DNA of 32,369 nucleotides, from positions 1 through 32,369 of the forward strand of contig NYVR01000132.1 in NCBI GenBank assembly GCA_002684655.1, read 5' to 3'. The stretch is from Planctomycetota bacterium (GTDB lineage: Bacteria; Planctomycetota; UBA1135; UBA2386). Below, piece by piece: positions 8,397-17,181 of this stretch; position 1 is the first letter of the stretch; each line of letters starts with the position of its first letter. The notes beneath the pieces were generated by a model. The model did no database searches and had not been told where the DNA came from. It worked only from the letters and a program-made list of their open reading frames with translations. The translations under genes were made by a program, and so were the position numbers.

Positions 8397-8972
8397 ATGC
8401 TGATTCGTCACGACGTCCTGGAGAAAATCCGCGCGGGAGACGTGACCCTGCAGTTCCGCAAGTGGAAGCGCCCTACCGTGAAGGCCGCAGGCACCTTGCT
8501 CACCAAGATCGGACAGCTGGCGATCGAGGCCGTCGAAGCCGTCGAGGAGGCCGCCATCGACGACGAACAAGCTCGCAGCGCCGGCTACGCTGACGCCGAC
8601 GCGCTGCGCAGCGAGCTCGCGGCGCGCGAAGGAGACCTCTACAAGGTGCAGCTGCGGCGTATCGGCGATGATCCGCGCGCCGCGCTGCGCGCGCAGATCC
8701 CCGAGGGCGCCGAACTTGATGCGCTCAAAGACAAGGTCGAGGCGTTCGACCGCCGCAGCAAGCGCGGCCCGTGGGCAGTCGACGCCATGCGCGCGATCGC
8801 GACGCGACCGGCGACGCGCGCAGGCGACCTCGCGACGGCCGCGGGCATGGAGCGCAAAGACTTCAAGTCGCGCGTGCGCAAGCTGAAAGCGTTGGGACTC
8901 ACCGAGAGCCTCGCGATCGGTTACCAGCTCTCGCCGCGCGGCGCAGCGGTGCTGCGAGCGCTTGAGGGCTAG
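8397..8972 (+). CDS. ASCH/PUA-like domain protein with C-terminal winged helix
   Basis: I start at ATG 8397 ([11 protein letters not shown]) rather than the in-frame ATG at 8358, because GAGG sits just before it and the conserved domain begins there. This gives 191 residues. Residues 1-~100 look like an ASCH domain: [29 protein letters not shown], then [17 protein letters not shown] domains share the PUA fold and are thought to bind RNA or modified nucleotides. Residues ~135-190 form a winged helix-turn-helix ([20 protein letters not shown] followed by [11 protein letters not shown] and [11 protein letters not shown]). Together they suggest a nucleic-acid-binding regulator, but no target is known. 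Its TAG stop overlaps the stop codon of the convergent hydrolase gene. Confidence 0.75.
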   Translation: MLIRHDVLEKIRAGDVTLQFRKWKRPTVKAAGTLLTKIGQLAIEAVEAVEEAAIDDEQARSAGYADADALRSELAAREGDLYKVQLRRIGDDPRAALRAQIPEGAELDALKDKVEAFDRRSKRGPWAVDAMRAIATRPATRAGDLATAAGMERKDFKSRVRKLKALGLTESLAIGYQLSPRGAAVLRALEG

Positions 8973-9826
8973 CTGATCAGCGACGGGGTCGCGTCCCGCG
9001 CAACGACGTGACCGCGCTCGTTCCTGTCCAGGCTGCACGCCGCAACCGAAGGATCGTGCGTGAAGAAGAGCCTGCCAGACCGTCGCTCCAGGTCGTCTAG
9101 CAGCGCTGCCTTCTCATCGATCAGCAGCTCGGGATAGCGGTCATAACCCATAGTGATCGCCCGGCGAACCCACGCGACGCCGGGAACGAGGTCCGCGCTG
9201 AAGACCAACGGACCATCGTCTGTCGCAAACTCGACCAACAACATGCCCGGCGTATGGCCGTCGCTGCGGTGAAAACGATAGGCGTCCCCCAAAACCTCGC
9301 TGCGGTCGCCCTGGACACACTCCATCCGGCCGGTTGCTGCGAGCAGATCCGGCAGCGCCGGGATGAAGCTCGCCCGGTCGCGGGCGTGCGGACGGCGCGC
9401 GCGCTGCAAAGCGTCCTCGCCCACGACGTAGCGAGCTCGGTCGAAGACGAGCGCCGGCTCGACGCCCTCGCGATAGGTCTCAAGCACCCCGCCGGCGTGG
9501 TCAAAGTGGAGGTGCGATAGCACCACCACGTCTACGTCTGATGGCGCGACGCCCAGCGCCGCGAGATTCTGGAGCAAGACGTGCTCGCCCTCCTGCACCC
9601 CAAACCGCGTCCTCATCTCTGGTGAGAAAAACGCGCCGATGCCTGCTTCGAAGAGGATCGTGCGCTGACCGTCACGAACGAGCAGGGACCGACACGCGAG
9701 CGCGATGCGGTTGTGCTCGTCTGGCGGAGCCCACTGCTGCCACATCGCCTTCGGCGCGTTGCCGAACATCGAACCCCCGTCGAGGCGCTGGGAGTTGCCC
9801 ATCACCGAGTCGAGGCGGAGCTTCAT
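8969..9826 (-). CDS. Metallo-beta-lactamase-fold hydrolase
   Basis: The 285-residue protein carries the full metal site of the superfamily: HLHFDH (105-110) for the two zinc ions, His191 in [10 protein letters not shown], the bridging Asp212 in FSADLVPG and His257 in FFTHD. An N-terminal beta strand with [19 protein letters not shown] is typical. The order resembles lactonase-like and N-acyl-homoserine-lactonase-type members, but the substrate cannot be told from sequence. No signal peptide is seen, so it should be cytosolic. ATG at 9826 is the only sensible start. It converges on the ASCH-domain gene, sharing the four bases CTAG for both stops. Confidence 0.9.
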   Translation of the reverse strand: MKLRLDSVMGNSQRLDGGSMFGNAPKAMWQQWAPPDEHNRIALACRSLLVRDGQRTILFEAGIGAFFSPEMRTRFGVQEGEHVLLQNLAALGVAPSDVDVVVLSHLHFDHAGGVLETYREGVEPALVFDRARYVVGEDALQRARRPHARDRASFIPALPDLLAATGRMECVQGDRSEVLGDAYRFHRSDGHTPGMLLVEFATDDGPLVFSADLVPGVAWVRRAITMGYDRYPELLIDEKAALLDDLERRSGRLFFTHDPSVAACSLDRNERGHVVARDATPSLIS

Positions 9827-10125
9827 CGAACAGGCTCCCGTCGCCGCTGCACGGCCATAGACCCAGCGATCCCGGCCGCCTCATACGACAGCGGGGAGAC
9901 GCGGACGAGCGCGAGGGGGAACAGCTTGCAGGGCGTCCTGTACATGGGCTTCGCGCCAGCGAGATCTCGCGGCGTCGTCACCATAAGCGCCGCGATCAAG
10001 GAGGCGCACGGCTTCCTCGGAGCAACTCGCCGCGCCCGGCCTCGGCGGCGCCGCCGAGGCGACCGGTTTCTGGGAGTGTCACCCTGGCGATTGCGCCGGA
10101 ACGCCCTAAGGGGCACGCTCGCACC
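9827..10125. other. Divergent intergenic region, hydrolase gene to bPH2 pair
   Basis: The 299 bases lie between divergent genes and must hold their promoters, but I see no strong -35/-10 pair. A minus-strand frame of 53 codons (ATG at 9984, ending at 9823) overlaps the hydrolase start by four bases (ATGA). It begins MVTTPRDLAGAKPMYR and has no Shine-Dalgarno and no recognisable family, so I do not call it a gene. A sequence GGCCTCGGCGGCGCCGCCGAGGC near 10040-10062 is a strong GC inverted repeat. Confidence 0.4.
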
Positions 10126-10626
10126 ATGACCGAAACGGATCGCCTCCACCCACCGGACCGGCTCGCAGCGCGGGTCGTCCCCTACTGGATCATTGGGGAC
10201 AGCATCTCCTCGGTCGTCATGACGGCGCTCGCTTGGTTCCTCGGTCGCCCGTGGCTGGCAGACCACTGGGACAGCTGGTCTCCTGCTTGGGAGAACGCGC
10301 TGCTGAGCCTCTGCGTTATCGTCTTGGCCGCGGCCGCCCTGATCCCGCCTATCAACTACGCGAGGTGGCGCTACGGCTTCGTTGGTGACCTGCTGCTGAT
10401 GCGCTACGGCATCCTATTCGTGGAAGAGCGCGCGGTGCCCGTCCGCCGCATGCAGCACGTGGATCTCTCGCGAGGCCCGATCGAGCGCTTGTTCGGCCTG
10501 GCGACCCTCGTCGTCTTCACGGCCGGCAACGAAGGCTCTGCGTTCCGCGTACCGGGCCTCCCGACTCACTTGGCCCAAGAGCTGCGCGATCGCATCGTGC
10601 AGATGCGCGGTGACGGACGACTCTGA
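10126..10626 (+). CDS. bPH2-domain membrane protein, YdbS type
   Basis: ATG at 10126 gives 166 residues. There are two membrane segments (~25-42 and ~58-76), then a bacterial PH domain of the DUF304/bPH2 type at ~83-160. It shows the family pattern RYGFVGDLLLMRYGILFVEE, VPVRRMQHVDLSRGPIERLF, then GLATLVVFTAG and the C-terminal helix. B. subtilis YdbS and YdbT form the reference pair, linked to resistance against antimicrobial peptides as part of the sigma-W envelope-stress response. Whether that applies here is unknown. The gene overlaps its neighbour by 17 bases, so the two are translationally linked and probably work as a complex in the cytoplasmic membrane. Confidence 0.88.
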   Translation: MTETDRLHPPDRLAARVVPYWIIGDSISSVVMTALAWFLGRPWLADHWDSWSPAWENALLSLCVIVLAAAALIPPINYARWRYGFVGDLLLMRYGILFVEERAVPVRRMQHVDLSRGPIERLFGLATLVVFTAGNEGSAFRVPGLPTHLAQELRDRIVQMRGDGRL

Positions 10627-12187
10627 TCCGCCCCCCGAGATGCCTGAGACGGCACCGGTTCTAGACCCCGCGCCGGCAGCAACCCAGCGCGAGACGATCG
10701 TGCTCGCCAAGGGCCACCTGCACCCGGCGGTGCTGCTGCTGCGCTTGCTTGGCGCGCTGCGCCAGAACGCGGTCCCGCTGCTGCTGGGCATCGCGGTCGA
10801 GACGTGGTTCCTGGTCGCAGCGCTGGTGCTGTTCGTCGTCCAGCTGGGCTATGCGGTAGCGCGGTACCTAACGCTCGAATACACGCTCACGAACGAGGAG
10901 CTATGCATCCGCGAGGGTTTGTTGCACCGCCAGGAGCGCCGGATCCCGCTAGACCGGATCCAGGACCTCGGGTTCGAATCCACGCTGCTGAGGCGAGCGC
11001 TTGGCCTCGCCGTCGTGATGGTCGAGACCGCATCAGGCCGCGGCGTCGAAGCGAGGCTGGACGCGCTCTCGCGCAACGACGCCGAGCATCTTCGCGAGGT
11101 GCTGCTCGCCGCGCGCCCCGCGTCAGCGAAGCCGACCCAGGGTGACGTGATGACGGCGCCTGCTGCCGCAGCGCCGCGCCCGCCTGAGGTGGAGTGGATG
11201 GTGCACCGCAGCAGCACCATGGAGTTGCTGGTGCGCGGCGCTACCGATCTCAGGCTCGGCGCGTTCGCGGTGACCGGCTACGCCGCCTTCGAGCTCGCCG
11301 ACCAGCTCGGGTTCGTGACCCAACTAGCGGGCATCGCGAGCGGCTTTCGGGAGTGGCTGCAGTCGTTGCCGCCGGCGCTGCTCTTTGGGGTCCTCGCCGG
11401 GCTGCTCTTCCTTGTCATGGCCTTCGGCGTGGTCACGTCGACGCTCGGCAACATCGTGCAGTTCCACGGCTTCACCTTGCGACTCCAAGGCGACGTGCTG
11501 CAACGCCGTTACGGGCTGCTTACGACGAGACAGAAGACGCTCCCGCGCGCGCGGGTCCAGCGGGTGACGCTGGAGCAAAACTGGCTCCGCAGGCTCCTCG
11601 GGTTCGCCGTGGTCAAGGCGGACTCTGCCGGAGGCAGCCGCAGCGACGGACAGGACACGACCGGCGGCTGGGACGTGATCGTTCCGATGACCCGATACAC
11701 AACGGCCCAAACGATGCTGCCGGCCATGCTGCCAGGGATCGAGCATGAGACGTTTACGTGGCGGCCTGGGTCCCGCAAGTTGATCGCTCGCGCTACGATC
11801 CAGGGAGCCTTGCTCGCGCTGGTCGTAGGCGCGGCGTTTTGGTGGCGGCTCGGTCCGAACGCCTTTTGGGCCGCGCTGATCGTCCCGCTGTGGTCGATCC
11901 TGGGCGTGTTGACGTGGCGCAACCTGGGCTGGGCCCGCGGCGAGTCGTTCTTCGCGCTGCAACACGGCGTCATCGGCAAAAACTTCGCGTGCGTTCCTAC
12001 AGCCAAAGTCCAGGCCGTCGTGACCCGCCAAAGCATCATCGGCCAACTGTTCGGGCTCGCCGACTTGACGGTCTACGTCGCCGGAGGCAGCCCGACCCGC
12101 ATCCCGGACCTGACCCTCGGCGACGCGCGCGCGCTGCAGCGGGAGTTGGCGGGTCGCGCGGCCACGTCCGCGGCAGCCGACTGGTGA
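10610..12187 (+). CDS. Triple bPH2-domain membrane protein, YdbT type
   Basis: Translation starts at GTG 10610, inside the end of the upstream bPH2 gene. The 525 residues contain three bPH2 repeats, each preceded by membrane segments: ~40-85 then YTLTNEELCIREGLLHRQER (~94-113); ~205-285 then FTLRLQGDVLQRRYGLLTTR (~288-307); and ~395-445 then a third repeat around 455-515 with TAKVQAVVTRQSIIGQLFGL. Each repeat holds the R-x-R-hydrophobic-V core (RIPLDRIQDL, LPRARVQRVTL, VPTAKVQAV). Length and three-repeat layout match YdbT of B. subtilis. The N-terminal 25 residues are Pro/Asp-rich and likely disordered. It is probably the partner of the short bPH2 protein. Ligand and function are unknown. Confidence 0.9.
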   Translation: MTDDSDPPPEMPETAPVLDPAPAATQRETIVLAKGHLHPAVLLLRLLGALRQNAVPLLLGIAVETWFLVAALVLFVVQLGYAVARYLTLEYTLTNEELCIREGLLHRQERRIPLDRIQDLGFESTLLRRALGLAVVMVETASGRGVEARLDALSRNDAEHLREVLLAARPASAKPTQGDVMTAPAAAAPRPPEVEWMVHRSSTMELLVRGATDLRLGAFAVTGYAAFELADQLGFVTQLAGIASGFREWLQSLPPALLFGVLAGLLFLVMAFGVVTSTLGNIVQFHGFTLRLQGDVLQRRYGLLTTRQKTLPRARVQRVTLEQNWLRRLLGFAVVKADSAGGSRSDGQDTTGGWDVIVPMTRYTTAQTMLPAMLPGIEHETFTWRPGSRKLIARATIQGALLALVVGAAFWWRLGPNAFWAALIVPLWSILGVLTWRNLGWARGESFFALQHGVIGKNFACVPTAKVQAVVTRQSIIGQLFGLADLTVYVAGGSPTRIPDLTLGDARALQRELAGRAATSAAADW

Positions 12188-12239
12188 CCGCGACCGCAGA
12201 ATCGCTGCCACCAGTGGCCGCGGCGCGCCCCTATAAGGC

Positions 12240-13760
12240 GTGCAGGATGCGACGATCACGATCGGCTGCGGCATGGTGGAAGGGGTCGACGCCGTCCCCG
12301 TCGAGGTAGAAGCTACCGCGAGGCACTCCGGAGACGGGACCCCGCGGTTGCTAGGGCTCGTAGACACCTGCGTACGCGAGGCCTATCACCGCGTGATCCA
12401 GGCCTTCTCCGCGCTGGCGCTGCCCGCACCGCGCGGCGTGACGACGGTGAACTTCGCTCCAGCAGCACTGCGCAAGCGGGGCAGTGGCTTCGACCTGCCG
12501 CTCGCGCTCGCGCTCGCTGGCACCGCCGGTCTGTTCCCGCCCGAACGCGCGCGCGGCCTCTATGCGTTCGGCGAGGTCAGCCTGCGCGGCGCGATCCTTC
12601 CCGTCCGCGGCGCGATCAACGTCGCGCTCGCGGCGCGAGCGCAGAGCGCCTACGCCATGTTGTGCAGCCCTGCCGACGCGTCGGCGTGCGCGCTCATCGA
12701 AGGCCTGCCCCTGCACGGCGCAGCGACGCTCGCGGACGCCATCCTCTGGCTCGCTGGCCAACGCGAACTGACGACGACGAAGCCCGCCCAAGTCCCACCA
12801 GAGCGCGCGCCGAGCGCCCCCGACCTCAGCGAGATCCGCGGCCATGAGACGCCGAAGCTCGCGCTTCAAGTCGCAGCCGCAGGTCGACACAATCTGCTGT
12901 TCTCGGGCCCGCCCGGCACCGGGAAGAGCGCGATGCTCCAGCGCCTGCCCGGTTTGTTGCCGCCGCTCACCCTGGAACAGCGGCTCGCGGTCCTAAAGGT
13001 GCACGCCGCTGCTGGCCTCGACATCGCCGACGACGCGCGCAGACCGCTTCGCGCGCCCCACCACACGAGCTCGGTGCAGAGCATCCTCGGAGGCGGCGCC
13101 GCGGTGCGGCCAGGCGAAGTCACGTTGGCGCACCACGGAGTCCTCTTCTTAGACGAGTTGCCCGAGTTCCGCCGCGACGTCCTTGAGGCGATGCGTCAAC
13201 CCCTCGAAGACGGCGTCGTTACGATCGGCCGCTCCCAGCGCACCGTGACCATGCCTGCGCAGTTCCTTCTTACTGCGGCGAGGAACCCGTGTCCGTGCGG
13301 ATTCCTGGGACACCGCCACCGGCCTTGTAGATGTACGCCCGCCGCGCTCGCGAGATACCGCAACCGCCTCTCGGGACCGCTGCTGGACCGCATCGATTTG
13401 CAGGTGGAGGTCCCCTTTGTCAGCGCGACCGAGCTACGGCGTGAAGTCGAACCGACCGGAAGCACCTGCGCGCTGCGAGCGCGCGTGCTCCTGGCTCACG
13501 AACGGCAGCTCGCGCGCAACCGTGATCGAGCCGGCCGCGTCGTCCCTAACGGGCTGCTGGCGGGCGATCTTCTACACCGCGTCGCGCGCTGCACCGACGC
13601 CGCGTTGGCGGCGCTCGACGAGTTCCTGCACCGCCACCACCAGAGTCCCCGAGGCAGGCTACGCCTTATGCGGGTCGCCCGCACGCTGGCAGACCTTGAC
13701 GACCGCGAGCACATCGAAGACCACGACGTGCTTGGCGCAGGCGCGCTTCGCGTGGGCTAG
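12240..13760 (+). CDS. comM: ComM/YifB-type AAA+ helicase (Mg-chelatase-like)
   Basis: The 506-residue protein matches ComM in length and order. Residues 1-170 form the Lon-protease-like N-terminal domain (GDGTPRLLGLVDTCVREAYH, FDLPLALALAG, GEVSLRGAILPVRG). Residues ~195-400 are the AAA+ core, with Walker A GPPGTGKS (223-230), RAPHHTSSVQSILGGGA, Walker B VLFLDELPEF (301-310) and the sensor region. The Cys cluster NPCPCGFLGHRHRPCRC follows, then LSGPLLDRIDL. The C-terminal Mg-chelatase helical domain follows (RGRLRLMRVARTLADLDDRE). ComM is a hexameric helicase that extends heteroduplex during natural transformation. GTG at 12240 starts it. It is 52 bases past the bPH2 pair on the same strand. 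No other competence gene is nearby. Confidence 0.94.
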   Translation: MQDATITIGCGMVEGVDAVPVEVEATARHSGDGTPRLLGLVDTCVREAYHRVIQAFSALALPAPRGVTTVNFAPAALRKRGSGFDLPLALALAGTAGLFPPERARGLYAFGEVSLRGAILPVRGAINVALAARAQSAYAMLCSPADASACALIEGLPLHGAATLADAILWLAGQRELTTTKPAQVPPERAPSAPDLSEIRGHETPKLALQVAAAGRHNLLFSGPPGTGKSAMLQRLPGLLPPLTLEQRLAVLKVHAAAGLDIADDARRPLRAPHHTSSVQSILGGGAAVRPGEVTLAHHGVLFLDELPEFRRDVLEAMRQPLEDGVVTIGRSQRTVTMPAQFLLTAARNPCPCGFLGHRHRPCRCTPAALARYRNRLSGPLLDRIDLQVEVPFVSATELRREVEPTGSTCALRARVLLAHERQLARNRDRAGRVVPNGLLAGDLLHRVARCTDAALAALDEFLHRHHQSPRGRLRLMRVARTLADLDDREHIEDHDVLGAGALRVG

Positions 13761-13795
13761 CTTCGTGAGCGACGCCGCGGCGGAAGTCTGACAAG

Positions 13796-15340
13796 TCAGC
13801 GAGGTCCGCGGTCACCGCCCGGCGTCGATGCTCCGCCGACACGCTGCGCAGGCCTCGGCGCGGGCAGTGGCCCTGCGGGTGGCTTCGACGCGCCTGCGCC
13901 CCGCCGACGAAGCGGCCCCGTAGGCGAAGGGGTCAACGCCGCGGCGTCTAGCTCCAGCGTCTTGCGAACAAACGTGAAGTCCGTTGCGAGCTCATCCCAA
14001 GCCGAGCGCGGCGCCCGGCAGACTAAGACGAGGAACTTGTCACCGAACGGCATCACGTCGATCGTGGCCTGCTGCGCTTTGCGCGCGTCACTAGCGCGCA
14101 TCCGGATGACGCCGCGGCCGCGGACCTGCGCTAGGGACCTGGCAGACATCTCCAGGTTTGGATAGAGCAACGCAAACCACTTGCCGACCGCGTCTGCGGC
14201 GGTTTCGAGCGCAGTGCCCTGCTCTAGGTGATCGAGCAACGAGAGCTGCACAGCGGCGCCGTGGACCTCGCAGTCAAGCGCGAGGTGACCAGCCGGCAGG
14301 TCATCTACCGTTCGCCATGCAGGGCTGGGCACCCAGAATCCAAAGCGGCCCTGAGCCTCGGCAACCAACGCGCTAGCGATCGATTGCACGCCAACTGCAG
14401 CACGGGCGCTGCCGGCGCTGCTCGGCACGGCGACCAGCGCCGGGCCTGCGAGTTCCCGACGCAGCACGCGACGATCGAAGCCGATCCACGAGCGGCTGTC
14501 GACTTGCTCGCCGTCCGCCGAGCGCAGCGTCACCTCGCCGACGCGCTGACGCACGCCGTCAATGATCATCTGCCGCGCTCCGCGACCGTCCGCGCTGCGC
14601 TGTCGCAGTTCATCATGACGAGGGTCATACATCGCGGCCGGGCCGATGCAGGTCGCAGACCTCCGCGCCAGTGTGCGTGCAAGCAACGGGAAGGTTGCAT
14701 TAGAGCCCCAAGGGAGCTGACGGAGCCGACGTCCACGCCCGTCGAGCCGGGAAACTTCGAGGATCGCGCCGTCGACGACCGCCTCGATGATGCGCTCATC
14801 TTCGACCCTGTCATCGGAGGCTAACGGGTCCACGCCCCCCAGCTGTCGCTGCTGCCTGGGCTTGCTGACGCGCTCGCGGAAGTAGCATCGCACCGGTCTG
14901 CCCTGTGTGTCTGCCGTACACCGGTTGGTGACTTGATAGCGACGAACGCCATTGACGAACTCATACTCCTCGTTCACCGCGAACGAGCCGTCCTGACGGG
15001 TGGTGACTGACGTATGCAGCCACCCGACAGACGCGCCGTCCGCGTCGTGCAACACAAACCAAGCGTCCTCGGGCCCGACCATCGCGCGGCGAGCTGGCGC
15101 GGCCTTCGCGCCGCGACGTACGGCCTTGACCTGAGCGCGGCTGATCCCAATGGTCGCGCCATCTTCAATGCGGATCTCGACGTACGCATCTAGCTCCGCT
15201 GTGACGCGCCCGACCAGCTCGTCGCCGTTTTTGAGCAGGACCACATCGAGGTTCTGCTGCAACTCGGCTGACGGCGCCGGCGCTTGCGCAGCGGGGCCCT
15301 GAATCGACAGGGCGAAGATCGTGGACAGCAACAGACTCAT
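13796..15340 (-). CDS. Secreted protein of unknown function
   Basis: ATG at 15340 gives 514 residues. The N-terminus has a short uncharged signal-like segment (MSLLLSTIFALSIQGPAAQA), so export is likely but the cleavage is weakly defined. Residues ~30-75 form a small beta-barrel-like module, VVLLKNGDELVGRVTAELD then VEIRIEDGATIGISRAQVKAV, a pattern seen in exported proteins that bear LSm/SH3-like domains. The middle (~90-460) shows beta-rich segments without a motif I can name. The C-terminus is a low-complexity Pro/Arg/Gly/Ala tail that should be disordered. It lies 50 bases after the GT39-like gene on the same strand and may close that operon. Confidence 0.7.
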   Translation of the reverse strand: MSLLLSTIFALSIQGPAAQAPAPSAELQQNLDVVLLKNGDELVGRVTAELDAYVEIRIEDGATIGISRAQVKAVRRGAKAAPARRAMVGPEDAWFVLHDADGASVGWLHTSVTTRQDGSFAVNEEYEFVNGVRRYQVTNRCTADTQGRPVRCYFRERVSKPRQQRQLGGVDPLASDDRVEDERIIEAVVDGAILEVSRLDGRGRRLRQLPWGSNATFPLLARTLARRSATCIGPAAMYDPRHDELRQRSADGRGARQMIIDGVRQRVGEVTLRSADGEQVDSRSWIGFDRRVLRRELAGPALVAVPSSAGSARAAVGVQSIASALVAEAQGRFGFWVPSPAWRTVDDLPAGHLALDCEVHGAAVQLSLLDHLEQGTALETAADAVGKWFALLYPNLEMSARSLAQVRGRGVIRMRASDARKAQQATIDVMPFGDKFLVLVCRAPRSAWDELATDFTFVRKTLELDAAALTPSPTGPLRRRGAGASKPPAGPLPAPRPAQRVGGASTPGGDRGPR

Positions 15341-15390
15341 GGAAGACGGCGTTCTCCGTTATCTCCATCGAACGTCCGGTGCTATTGGCT

Positions 15391-17181
15391 TTACCCCGCA
15401 GAAGAATCCGACGAGGAAGCGCTCCCCGTCGATCCGGCATCACCATACAAACCGGCTGCCTGCTTCCTCGACAGCCCCCGCCAGCCGAACCATGCGAGGA
15501 GCGAACCCAGCACCGCGAAGGGCACGACCAACAAGAGACCGGAGACCCCGTAAAGGTCTCCCCAAAAACGCCACCAGAGGTGACGACCGCAACGATCTGC
15601 CCAGTGAAGCGGCGCCGTCGCCTGCTCCGGCGTGCGCGCTGCGACGCCGTAGACGGCCCCCACCGTCTGATCGCTCGCGGCGCTCGGGGCGCCGTCGGCG
15701 CCTTCAAACCCGCCGACGCGTGAGTGCCAAGCGTAGAGCCAGTTGCGATAAAGCGGCGAGTAACGCGGATGCCATCCGCCGACGTCGGCGGTGTCGACGG
15801 TCTGCTGATGCGCCTCAAGCGTACCTGCCGCGACGGCGCGCTGCTCATGCGCCCGCAGCGCGTGCGACATCAACTCAATCTGACCGCGGACGGGCGCGAC
15901 GACGCTCGTCAAGCTGACAAAGCAACCAACAACCAGCATCGCCTTGAAGGCGCGCGGTCGATGATCCCACGGCCTCGCCTGCGGCAAGACCAGCGCACAG
16001 AGCGCGACAACCCCTGGGGTCACGTAGCGGATCGCCCAAGCCTGCCCGCCTTGCCAGCCCTGGGCGGTCGAGAAGAGCGCGAGCGGCGTCAGGAAGAGCG
16101 CCCACGCGAGCCACCGTAGCCGCATCGGACTGCGCTGACTGGTCGCCGCCGGCAGAGCCAACCACAGCAACGGGGAGAACCACATCACGCCGCGACCAGC
16201 GGCGAACAGCATCTTGGAAAATCCGACGAAGAAGTCCGCGCGGAACCAGTCGCCGATCGACGGGTAGCCCGTCTCGAGCGGGTCACCGTAGCGGAAGTAG
16301 TTGGTGCCCACGAACACCATCAGCAGAGGCAGGCCGCCGAGCAAGAAGGCGGCCAGGAGACGCCAACTGCAGCGCCGGCGAGCGGCTGCTGCAACGATCA
16401 GCGCGAATAGAACGACCGTCAACGCGGTCTGGTAGCGCACGAGGACGGCGCAACCTGACATCGCACCCGCCCACAACGCAGTGGCGGCCGTCCCGCGGCC
16501 GCAGTGCAGCCTCACCACTGGAAGCATCGCGGCGAGCAGCAGCGTCAGCCCTGGCCCGTCGGAGAGCTGCTCGCGCCCCAACGAGAAAACCTGCGTCGCG
16601 ACGCAGATCGACAGCGCCGTAAAGACCGCGGCGCGAGCGTCGGCGCCGAGCTCACGAGCGATCCTATAGAGGAGCAACAAGGAGGTCGCGATGCACATCG
16701 TCGGCGCGAGCAAGGACATGACAGCCTGCGTCGCGACGGGCGAGCCCTCGACGAAGCTCTGCGCGAAGACAGGAGCGACACGCTGTCGGAAGCGATCGTC
16801 GGCGTCAGGCAGCCAACGACCGACCGCGTCGCCAAGCGGCACGACCGGCGACAACAAGAACACGTGCCCCATAGGGAACCAGACGTAGACGAGGCCATCG
16901 ACGCCCGTCATCCCGCAGGAGCGCATCCCCTTGCCCTCGGTTTGCAGCCGTTCACTCTGTTTGATGAAGGCAGCGCCTTCGAGCTCCCCGATAAGGACGC
17001 CTTCTTGCCCTTCCGATTCTTGCCGCGTGAGCAGCGCGCTGTCCCCGCGGTGCCACAGCGCGCGCGCAGCGTGCATCGTGAAGCCTGCGTCCGTGGTCTC
17101 GAAGTTGCCGTGTGCGACGCAGACGAACAGGAAGAACGTCCCCAGCCACGCCATCAGCCCGTATTTGACGCCCGCGCTCAC
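15391..17181 (-). CDS. Multi-pass membrane protein, glycosyltransferase family 39-like
   Basis: The start is GTG at 17181, four bases inside the transporter stop (GTGA) and preceded by an excellent AAGGAGG, giving 596 residues. Earlier in-frame starts would run through the transporter gene and are rejected. About 10-12 hydrophobic segments are visible. The first periplasmic loop holds acidic ETTDAGFTMHAARAL, in the place of the acidic loop motif of PMT/ArnT-type enzymes that take sugars from polyprenyl phosphate. NYFRYGDPLETGYPS and GRGVMWFSPLLWLAL resemble segments of that group. The donor and acceptor are unknown. The C-terminus ends in a Ser/Gly-rich tail. It is translationally coupled to the DASS-type transporter. 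Confidence 0.75.
   Translation of the reverse strand: MSAGVKYGLMAWLGTFFLFVCVAHGNFETTDAGFTMHAARALWHRGDSALLTRQESEGQEGVLIGELEGAAFIKQSERLQTEGKGMRSCGMTGVDGLVYVWFPMGHVFLLSPVVPLGDAVGRWLPDADDRFRQRVAPVFAQSFVEGSPVATQAVMSLLAPTMCIATSLLLLYRIARELGADARAAVFTALSICVATQVFSLGREQLSDGPGLTLLLAAMLPVVRLHCGRGTAATALWAGAMSGCAVLVRYQTALTVVLFALIVAAAARRRCSWRLLAAFLLGGLPLLMVFVGTNYFRYGDPLETGYPSIGDWFRADFFVGFSKMLFAAGRGVMWFSPLLWLALPAATSQRSPMRLRWLAWALFLTPLALFSTAQGWQGGQAWAIRYVTPGVVALCALVLPQARPWDHRPRAFKAMLVVGCFVSLTSVVAPVRGQIELMSHALRAHEQRAVAAGTLEAHQQTVDTADVGGWHPRYSPLYRNWLYAWHSRVGGFEGADGAPSAASDQTVGAVYGVAARTPEQATAPLHWADRCGRHLWWRFWGDLYGVSGLLLVVPFAVLGSLLAWFGWRGLSRKQAAGLYGDAGSTGSASSSDSSAG

Noticed and set aside
9823-9984. 53-codon minus-strand frame overlapping the hydrolase start by ATGA
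   Set aside because: The overlap is suggestive, but it has no ribosome binding site and no recognisable family; chance is enough to explain it.
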